Source: an uncultured Bacteroidales bacterium
GTDB taxonomy: Bacteria > Bacteroidota > Bacteroidia > Bacteroidales > Muribaculaceae
NCBI GenBank assembly: GCA_902760865.1
Contig: CACWID010000026.1
Location: forward strand, 1 to 64,000
Length of the DNA: 64,000 bases
Direction of reading: 5' to 3'
Both the position numbers and the translations under genes were made by a program. This document shows positions 58,675 to 64,000 of the stretch, in pieces. The notes under the pieces were generated by a model that saw only the letters and a list, made by a program, of their open reading frames with translations, did no database searches and had not been told where the DNA came from. The first letter of the stretch is position 1; each line of letters starts with the position of its first letter.

Positions 58675-59961
58675 ATGATTGAGAAGAACATTAGAGAGCA
58701 GATTATCGCGTTGATGAAGCGCGAGGTGGTTCCTGCCGTGGGGTGTACCGAGCCCATGGCAGTGGCCCTGTGTGTGAGCCGCGCCACCGAGGCGCTGGGT
58801 TGCCGCCCTGAGAAAATCAGGGCCCTGCTGAGCGCCAACATCCTCAAGAACGCCATGGGTGTGGGCATTCCCGGCACAGGCATGATCGGCCTGCCCATCG
58901 CCATCGCCCTGGGCGCCATCGTCGGCAAGAGCGAATACCAGCTCGAGGTGCTTAAGGACATCACCCCCGAGGCTCTGGAGGAAGGCAAACGATACATCGA
59001 CGAAGGCCGCATCGACATCCAGCTGAAGCACGACTGCTGCGACAAACTCTATGTCGAGGTCATTGCCAAGGCCGACGGCCATACGGCCTCAGCTGTCATC
59101 CAGGGGTCACACACCCACTTTGTGCACGTCACCCGCGACGACGAGGTGCTGCTCGACGAGCAGGCCGGCAGCAGCGACTGTGACGACAGCGGCGACATCG
59201 CCCTGAACCTCAGGATGGTCTATGACTTCGCCATGCAGGCACCGCTCGACGAGATCAGCTTCATCCTCGAGACCCGCGACTATAACCTCAAGGCGGCCCA
59301 GGAGTCCCTCAAGGGCAACTTCGGCCACTGCCTGGGCAAGACGATGGACAGGCCGTTGAGCCATGGCATCTTCGGCAACACGATCTTCTCACGCATCCTC
59401 TCCAAGACCGCTCTGGCGACCGATGCCCGCATGGGCGGAGCCTTGATTCCCGTGATGAGCAACAGCGGCTCGGGCAACCAGGGCATCTGCGCCACCAACC
59501 CCGTGGCCGTCTATGCCATGGAGAACGAGAACACCGAGGAGGAGCTCATCCGCGCCCTCACGCTGAGCCACCTGACGGCCATCTACATCAAGCAGAGCCT
59601 GGGCAAACTGAGCGCCCTGTGCGGCTGTGTCGTGGCCTCGATCGGCAGCAGCTGCGGCATCACCTACCTGATGGGCGGCAGCTTTGAGCGCATCTGCTAT
59701 GCGGTAAAAAATATGATTGCCAACCTGACGGGCATGATCTGTGACGGCGCCAAGCCCAGCTGCGCCCTGAAGATTGCCTCGGGCGTATCGACCGCCCTGC
59801 TGAGCGCTGTGCTCGCCATGGAGGGCCGCCACGTCACCAGCGCCGAGGGCATCATCGACGACGACGTGGACCGCTCGATCCGCAACCTGACCGTCATCGG
59901 CGCCGACGCCATGAACACTACCGATGCCATGGTGCTCGACATCATGACCAGCAAAGGCTAA
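58675..59961 (+). CDS. cyuA: L-cysteine desulfidase / UPF0597 family protein
   Basis: A 428-residue UPF0597/CyuA-type protein, related to the alpha chain of iron-sulfur L-serine dehydratases. Catalytic and cluster motifs: VPAVGCTEPMAVALCVSRA near the N-terminus, NILKNAMGVGIPGTGMIGLPIAIALG, SGSGNQGICATNPVAVYA, LSALCGCVVASIGSSCGITYLMGG and NLTGMICDGAKPSCALKIASG. The conserved cysteines expected for an Fe-S cluster are present. Likely degrades L-cysteine to pyruvate, ammonia and sulfide, anaerobically. Not in an obvious operon; it is preceded by element copy E. Confidence 0.9.
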   Translation: MIEKNIREQIIALMKREVVPAVGCTEPMAVALCVSRATEALGCRPEKIRALLSANILKNAMGVGIPGTGMIGLPIAIALGAIVGKSEYQLEVLKDITPEALEEGKRYIDEGRIDIQLKHDCCDKLYVEVIAKADGHTASAVIQGSHTHFVHVTRDDEVLLDEQAGSSDCDDSGDIALNLRMVYDFAMQAPLDEISFILETRDYNLKAAQESLKGNFGHCLGKTMDRPLSHGIFGNTIFSRILSKTALATDARMGGALIPVMSNSGSGNQGICATNPVAVYAMENENTEEELIRALTLSHLTAIYIKQSLGKLSALCGCVVASIGSSCGITYLMGGSFERICYAVKNMIANLTGMICDGAKPSCALKIASGVSTALLSAVLAMEGRHVTSAEGIIDDDVDRSIRNLTVIGADAMNTTDAMVLDIMTSKG

Positions 59962-59983
59962 AGAAGCCTCTCACTGACGGCAC

Positions 59984-60022
59984 AAAAAAAGGCTCCCGCT
60001 GCAATCACTGCTGGAGAAGCCT
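59984..60022 (-). terminator. Minus-strand intrinsic terminator with no gene upstream
   Basis: In the minus sense AGGCTTCTCC...GGGAGCCT is followed by TTTTTTTG. No plus-strand T-tract follows, so it does not serve cyuA. It ends the candidate ncRNA. Confidence 0.65.
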
Positions 60023-60280
60023 AATCACTATTGTATCAAAATAAATCAATCTTATTACGAAGCCTTATACCGCCCGCGACTCTCACCCCCTGGGCAGAGC
60101 CGGGCGGTTTGCTATGATATACAAGTACACACAGGCCAAGTCCGGGAATCTTCCCAGACCAAGCCGCTGACATTGTCAGAAAATATCTTATATACTACTT
60201 CCGTGGTCATACTATTCCACGCTAAAACAATCTGTTTGAACTTTGGTTATAAACTTTTCTATACAGGTTCTACATAAAAC
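59984..60280 (-). ncRNA. Candidate structured ncRNA (about 290 nt)
   Basis: On the minus strand a perfect -7 box (60287-60294) and an intrinsic terminator (59984-60022) bracket about 290 bases with no sizeable reading frame. Successive hairpins are visible: AGGTTT/GAACCT, CGTGG/CCACG, CTGAC/GTCAG, TCTGGGA/TCCCGGA, and a strong CCGCCCG/CGGGCGG stem enclosing CTCT/GAGAG. The 5' CACTA can pair with a 3' TAGTG. I cannot match it to tmRNA, RNase P, SRP or 6S RNA with confidence. Confidence 0.5.
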
Positions 60281-60286
60281 CTAGTG

Positions 60287-60294
60287 CAAAAATA
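60287..60294 (-). promoter_or_regulatory. -7 box (TATTTTTG, minus strand) of the candidate ncRNA
   Basis: CAAAAATA on the plus strand; perfect TAnnTTTG on the minus strand with no coding gene downstream. No TTTG at the usual -33 distance. Confidence 0.5.
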
Positions 60295-60493
60295 GCAATT
60301 AATTTTTAAATCCGCTTACATTCTTATCAAAAAAAATCAATAAAATCATTACAATTTATCTGTAACGGTAGTGGTCAGCGTGAACTTCAGGGCAATCACT
60401 CTCTAGACATCAACGGTTTAGGCATCTTAGAAATCAGTAGTAACGCAAAAATATGCGTCTTCGACCGATAGACGTCAGCATTTGCCGCACTTG

Positions 60494-60513
60494 AGACGCA
60501 TGATTTTGCGTCT
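60494..60513. repeat. Variant of the GACGCAAAATTTTGCGTC palindrome
   Basis: AGACGCATGATTTTGCGTCT; a weaker copy (ACGCAAAAATATGCGTCT) lies about 45 bp before. They occupy the stretch 60300-60552 between the candidate ncRNA and palindromic copy F. Confidence 0.65.
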
Positions 60514-60552
60514 CGCTAGCGAAGTAGATACAGTCGGCGTGACATCCCGAGA

Positions 60553-60731
60553 GAGTGTGTCATGAATCAATTGCTAGAATAATAACCGCCCTGCGGGCGG
60601 GAAATTAAACAAATTTTTATATTAAAATTAAAATCAATATTTTATTTATATTAGAAAAAAAATTATAATTAATTTGCTTAATTTCCCGTGCGATAGCACG
60701 GTTATATTACCGTGTCGCAATTATGACACAG
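60553..60731. repeat. Palindromic intergenic element, copy F
   Basis: GAGTGTGTCATGAATCAATTGCTAGAA, CCGCCC-TGCG-GGGCGG, AAATTAAACAAATT, AT core, AATTTGCTTAATTT, CCGTGC-GATA-GCACGG, then CGCAATTATGACACA. Same orientation as B, C and E. It lies between the convergent cyuA and lipid-binding-type lipoprotein genes. Confidence 0.9.
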
Positions 60732-60770
60732 CCTGAGTTGGTGGCGCGACAGGTTCATCGGGTACAGAAT

Positions 60771-60802
60771 AGGGGGATGCGCCGGATGGCACATCCCCCT
60801 AA
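60771..60802. terminator. GC-rich hairpin downstream of the lipid-binding-type gene
   Basis: AGGGGGATGCGCC and GGCACATCCCCCT pair almost fully around GGAT. The sequence resembles the hairpin at 43700-43727. There is no clear T-tract on the minus strand, so function as terminator is uncertain. Confidence 0.5.
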
Positions 60803-60836
60803 ATCATTCGGTATCTCTTATGCTAACAGATACGGA

Positions 60837-61349
60837 TTAGAATCCGGCGTAGCGTACACCGTGGATGTAATAGATGGTACCGGGATCGTCGGTGAACTCA
60901 ATCTTGAACTCGATTGCGTCGGTCAGCTTATCGTTCACGTTCAAGCCACCGTTCTCGATGATCTGTCCGTCAGTGATGGTGCAGAACTGGTCTACATCAT
61001 CACCATCAGTATACATGTAACCATGATTAACACTAAAGGTCTTAGCATTCAAGTCGATGTCGACCTTCAATGTAAAAGCCCAGAAGTTGTCAAAGTCGCT
61101 CAGCCACATCTGGTCTTTAGAATCATCAGCGGTATTATAGGTGTACAGGTCCCACGTGCCAATGCCATAAGGATCCTCATACACTTCGCCATCCTCAATG
61201 ATATCGGCTACAACCACCCAGTGGCCTGCCATCTTCTCAACAGCCGTTCCACCAGCGGGCTCATTGGTCTCGGTGTTGCATGATGCGAAACCAAGGCACA
61301 ACCCGAGGGTCAAAGCAAAAATTGAAATATATTTCTTCATAATCTTCAA
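60837..61349 (-). CDS. Lipid-binding-type (lipocalin-like) lipoprotein of a SusC/D locus
   Basis: A 170-residue lipoprotein with signal MKIMKKYISIFALTLGLCLGFASCNTE (lipobox ASCN). The mature part (VEKMAGHWVVVADIIEDGEVYEDPYGIGTWDLYTYNTADDSKDQMWLSDFDNFWAFTLKVDIDLNAKTFSV) fits the putative lipid-binding hydrolase family (Lipid_bd) found beside SusC/SusD genes in Bacteroidetes. It is the last gene of the minus-strand SusC-SusD-DUF5012-like set. Surface-exposed binding role likely; ligand unknown. Confidence 0.82.
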   Translation of the reverse strand: MKIMKKYISIFALTLGLCLGFASCNTETNEPAGGTAVEKMAGHWVVVADIIEDGEVYEDPYGIGTWDLYTYNTADDSKDQMWLSDFDNFWAFTLKVDIDLNAKTFSVNHGYMYTDGDDVDQFCTITDGQIIENGGLNVNDKLTDAIEFKIEFTDDPGTIYYIHGVRYAGF

Positions 61350-61364
61350 TATTAAGAATTAGTG

Positions 61365-62081
61365 TTATTGGAGGATGATATGGAACTGCATCGATCCGGC
61401 ATAATCCATGTCGTAGGCCACAGTTTCAGTCTCGGGGTCATACAAACCATCATAGAAATCGTCGTAAGAATCGCCCCAGCCAGGAACAATACCCGAAAGT
61501 GCAAAAATCTCGTTGTCGTTTGTGAGCTGGAGGTAGCCATTCATAGCATATCTGGGACCGTAGCCAGCACGCACGTCATAGTAACCACCCATCATATCAC
61601 TGATATAGAAGATACCAGGAACGACTCTCTCAATGGTCACGGGGTAGCCAGAGAACGGTACGGTTGCACCGGAGGAGAACCAATAGCGATAAGAGCCTTC
61701 CTGAACGGCATACTCGCCAGAGATGTCGGTCTCCACACTCGGGTCATAGACGCACACCGTGCGGGTAACCGATGCAGGATAGCCATCACTACCGTAAGCT
61801 GTATAAGTGATGTCATAGAAGCCCAATGTATTGGTATCAACATCGTCAGCACCAACAATCTTGATCTGGCTGGTAATGTCTTCACCAGCAAGGGTGCCTG
61901 TGCATCCGGGGTCAACGAATGGAGTTCCCACTGGAACTGCCATGAATTCGTCACCCTGCAGTTGAAGGTCGGCATAGTAGGTCAAGCGAGAATCAGTCAG
62001 CTCGTCCTTGTCATCGTTACACGATGTCAAGCCAAGCAGCACACCCGCCATCAATAAGCCAAATAAATATATCTTTTTCAT
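61365..62081 (-). CDS. DUF5011/DUF5012-type Ig-like lipoprotein of a SusC/D locus
   Basis: A 238-residue lipoprotein with signal MKKIYLFGLLMAGVLLGLTSCNDDKDE (lipobox TSCN). Residues about 30-115 are a DUF5011-like Ig domain (YADLQLQGDEFMAVPVGTPFVDPGCTGTLAGEDITSQIKIVGADDVDTNTLGFYDITYTAYGSDG). The C-terminal half is beta-rich and aromatic (DISGEYAVQEGSYRYWF, YYDVRAGYGPRYAMNGYLQL). Such proteins occur as third partners of SusC/SusD systems and probably bind ligand at the surface. Sixteen bp from the next gene, so co-transcribed. Confidence 0.83.
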   Translation of the reverse strand: MKKIYLFGLLMAGVLLGLTSCNDDKDELTDSRLTYYADLQLQGDEFMAVPVGTPFVDPGCTGTLAGEDITSQIKIVGADDVDTNTLGFYDITYTAYGSDGYPASVTRTVCVYDPSVETDISGEYAVQEGSYRYWFSSGATVPFSGYPVTIERVVPGIFYISDMMGGYYDVRAGYGPRYAMNGYLQLTNDNEIFALSGIVPGWGDSYDDFYDGLYDPETETVAYDMDYAGSMQFHIILQ

Positions 62082-62127
62082 ATTTAATCGATTTTATGTT
62101 ATTCTACATTTAGATGGTAGTTCACAA

Positions 62128-63609
62128 TTACTTGGCATCCCAGAATACGCGGTCGCTGAGCAACTTGGCCGCAGGGGTATTCTTGTTCAGCTGACGGGCA
62201 GTGCTGGGATAAGGAACGCGCTTGCACAGGCCACCAGCCTGGATGTAGTTCAAGGCAGGAACAATCATCTGGCCAGCGCTGTAAACGGTGGGATCCTCAA
62301 AGACGGACCTTGCAGAAGCGGTGCAGGTAGTAGGCACGTCGGTGCGGCGAACCTCACTCCATGCCTCCATGTGGTCACGATAGAACAGGGCGGCCCACTT
62401 CTGCATGTAAATCAAGTTCAAGCGGTCGGCATCGCTGGTCTGGGCATCCCAGTTGACGCGATTGCCGTTCAGGAACGAGCCAACACCCATGCCACGCGAA
62501 GCGAAGTCGGCAGCTACACCAGCCTCGTAAGCGTCCTTGGCAGCAGCCTTATTGCCCCAACGCAACTGGGTCTCGGCAATGAGGAACTGGAGCTCACTCT
62601 GGGTGAACAGGTAGATGGGAGCGAAGGTAGCGGGAGCATAGTCAATGGCACTCACGTCCTTGTTCTTCCAGTCAACACCCCAAGACTTATAGACAGTCTT
62701 GGCACCGGGAATCTGACCAACATACTCACCTGCGTCATTCTTCATGATAGCGTATTCCATGCGCGGGTCGTTGGTAGCCATGTAGTAGCTCACGATGGGA
62801 TAGGAAGCCACATGGTTCTTGGTACCCAGGGCACGAGCCACATCATACCAGGGATTGTACTGGCCCTCGGCGTTGCTGTAAACGTCCCAAGCCACGTTTC
62901 CGGTGAAGAAGTTGCCGGCATTGACCAGGGCAAGAGCCTTGTTCTGATAGTCAGCAGCATTGATGCCACCGTCGATCAGGCGCAGGTACATGCGCAGACG
63001 CAGTGCGTTGGCAAAGCCACGCCACTGGCTCACGCTCTTGCTGAGCAGCGGGTCGGTCAGGGTCATCGGGTCACCCTCGAGTGCAGCCTCGGCGGCGTCG
63101 ATCTCGGCAAGAACGCCCTTGTAAACGTCCTCACCCTTGTCCCAGATGGGATTAGTATTAGCATTTCCCTGCAGGGCCTCGCTATAGGGGACCTGATCCA
63201 GGTTGTCCACCAGGATCTGGAAAGCGTAAGCGCGCAGCACGGTGCATGCAAACAGGTCGCTCTTGTTCTCGGTGCGGTCCATCACGTCCTTGATGTCGGC
63301 GAGGGCGCCGGCATAGAGCGTGCGGTAGCAACGGTCAAACAGGTTGGTCGACTCGTCAATATTCAGCTCGGCCTCATTGTTGTACTGGTTGGCCTCGGGA
63401 CGCTGCTCAAAGTACTGGGCAAAGAATCCGCTATAGTTGAACATAGCATCGCCCACAGCTGCAGCGACAGCATTCTCAGCAGCGGGGAATACCAGGTCGG
63501 GCGTCACATCGCTACTCGACGGGTAGTTGGGGTCGTCGTTGATGTCAAGATTGCATGACGACAGGCTCAACACTGCTGCAATGGTCAGAAATAAATATAT
63601 CTTTTTCAT
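62128..63609 (-). CDS. SusD-like (SusD-like_2) nutrient-binding lipoprotein
   Basis: A 493-residue SusD-family lipoprotein; signal MKKIYLFLTIAAVLSLSSCNLDINDDPNYPSSSDVTPDLVFPAAE (lipobox SSCN). The NxDPNxP...P.LvfPAAE start and the FACTVLRAYAFQILVDNLDQVPYSEAL and SQWRGFANALRLRMYLRLI segments are of the SusD-like_2 type. The C-terminal NYIQAGGLCKRVPYPSTARQLN is the usual 'RvpYP..E...N' ending. Partner of the SusC-like gene 18 bp upstream on the same strand. Confidence 0.92.
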   Translation of the reverse strand: MKKIYLFLTIAAVLSLSSCNLDINDDPNYPSSSDVTPDLVFPAAENAVAAAVGDAMFNYSGFFAQYFEQRPEANQYNNEAELNIDESTNLFDRCYRTLYAGALADIKDVMDRTENKSDLFACTVLRAYAFQILVDNLDQVPYSEALQGNANTNPIWDKGEDVYKGVLAEIDAAEAALEGDPMTLTDPLLSKSVSQWRGFANALRLRMYLRLIDGGINAADYQNKALALVNAGNFFTGNVAWDVYSNAEGQYNPWYDVARALGTKNHVASYPIVSYYMATNDPRMEYAIMKNDAGEYVGQIPGAKTVYKSWGVDWKNKDVSAIDYAPATFAPIYLFTQSELQFLIAETQLRWGNKAAAKDAYEAGVAADFASRGMGVGSFLNGNRVNWDAQTSDADRLNLIYMQKWAALFYRDHMEAWSEVRRTDVPTTCTASARSVFEDPTVYSAGQMIVPALNYIQAGGLCKRVPYPSTARQLNKNTPAAKLLSDRVFWDAK

Positions 63610-63627
63610 GTCTGTTTCAGTTTTTGA

Positions 63628-64000
63628 TTAGAATTTAACCTGTACATTGAAACCAAACTTGCGTGAACTCGGGTTGGCCGAGAACTCACCGTAGTTACCC
63701 TCGAGGTCGTTACCGAAGGTAGAAGTCTCAGGATCGATAAAGGTGTTGCTCTTGGGAGTCCACAAGAACAGGTTGTTACCGAAGAACGATACGTTAACAC
63801 CCGTGATGAAGCAGTTAGCAAACCACTTGTGGGGCAACTGCCAGGAGAGGATCACATTACGCAACTTCACGTAGCTCTTGTCAACGAGGAATGCACGGTC
63901 CAGGTCGGAACCACCGGCATCCCAGTAGGTGAAGATACCCGTCTCGTCGAGCGGAGTGACGTTCTCATCGTAAACGGGATTGCCCTCATCATCGGTACCA
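63628..64000 (-). CDS. SusC/RagA-family TonB-linked outer-membrane transporter, C-terminal part (cut by window edge)
   Basis: The last 123 codons of a SusC-like barrel. VDKSYVKLRNVILSWQLPHKWFANCFITGVNVSFFGNNLFLWTPKSNTFIDPETSTFG is the typical near-terminal segment of SusC proteins, and the chain ends RKFGFNVQVKF, a normal C-terminal beta-strand with final Phe. The frame remains open to the window edge. Its start lies beyond base 64000. Confidence 0.9.
   Translation of the reverse strand, partial: GTDDEGNPVYDENVTPLDETGIFTYWDAGGSDLDRAFLVDKSYVKLRNVILSWQLPHKWFANCFITGVNVSFFGNNLFLWTPKSNTFIDPETSTFGNDLEGNYGEFSANPSSRKFGFNVQVKF

Noticed and set aside
60121-60180. Resemblance of GGCCAAGTCCGGGAATC to the RNase P RNA core
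   Set aside because: It is on the strand opposite to the promoter-terminator pair and the other conserved RNase P segments are not found.

Overview
The window looks like a chromosomal segment of a gut-type Bacteroidales bacterium, most plausibly Muribaculaceae or Prevotellaceae. The evidence is SusC/SusD pairs, DUF3822-rsmD and DUF6249 genes, LysO split into two genes, C-terminal dockerin repeats, -7 boxes of the Bacteroidetes type (TAnnTTTG) and start codons without Shine-Dalgarno sites. Family assignments come from reading the sequence; no database search was run. I saw no tRNA, rRNA or CRISPR array.

Layout. 1-4.3 kb: three small lipoproteins, then an ECF sigma module with a membrane protein and a Spy/LTXXQ-like periplasmic protein. 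4.4-10.3 kb: a very large alpha-2-macroglobulin-like protein. 10.9-18.9 kb: pfkA, a C10 protease with leucine-rich repeats and dockerin, a TIR-SUMF1 fusion gene between two copies of a repeated intergenic cassette, an M6 protease with dockerin and a small lipoprotein. 18.9-26.8 kb: split lysO, mtgA, and a tightly coupled minus-strand operon DUF3822-rsmD-susC-susD-fur. 26.9-33.1 kb: a lipoprotein, a four-helix-bundle (S23/IVS-type) gene inside 9-nt repeats, ettA, a lipoprotein, a small membrane protein, and an ECF sigma module with DUF6249. 34.1-35.1 kb: a REP-associated-type Y1 transposase between arrays of triloop hairpins and a 44-bp direct repeat. 35.1-43.3 kb: GHL10-type glycosidase with dockerin, a third ECF sigma module, panC, panD, ffh and a CapA-like protein. 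43.7-50.6 kb: two large secreted dockerin proteins. 51.2-58.1 kb: a thiol-redox cluster (trxB, TlpA-like thioredoxin, its truncated paralogue, a frameshifted dsbD) with two tandem membrane paralogues. 58.1-60.3 kb: a GxxExxY gene inside a palindromic repeat, cyuA, and a candidate structured ncRNA. 60.8-64 kb: a second SusC/D locus with two accessory surface lipoproteins, cut by the window edge.

The least expected content is between the genes. A roughly 150-180 bp palindromic element occurs six times, mostly between convergent genes, and one copy carries the GxxExxY gene. Heptamer tandem arrays sit directly downstream of stop codons and place further stops in all three frames. Hairpin, nonamer and mosaic repeats surround the transposase, four-helix-bundle and TIR-SUMF1 genes. 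Several small genes therefore each appear tied to a particular kind of repeat DNA.
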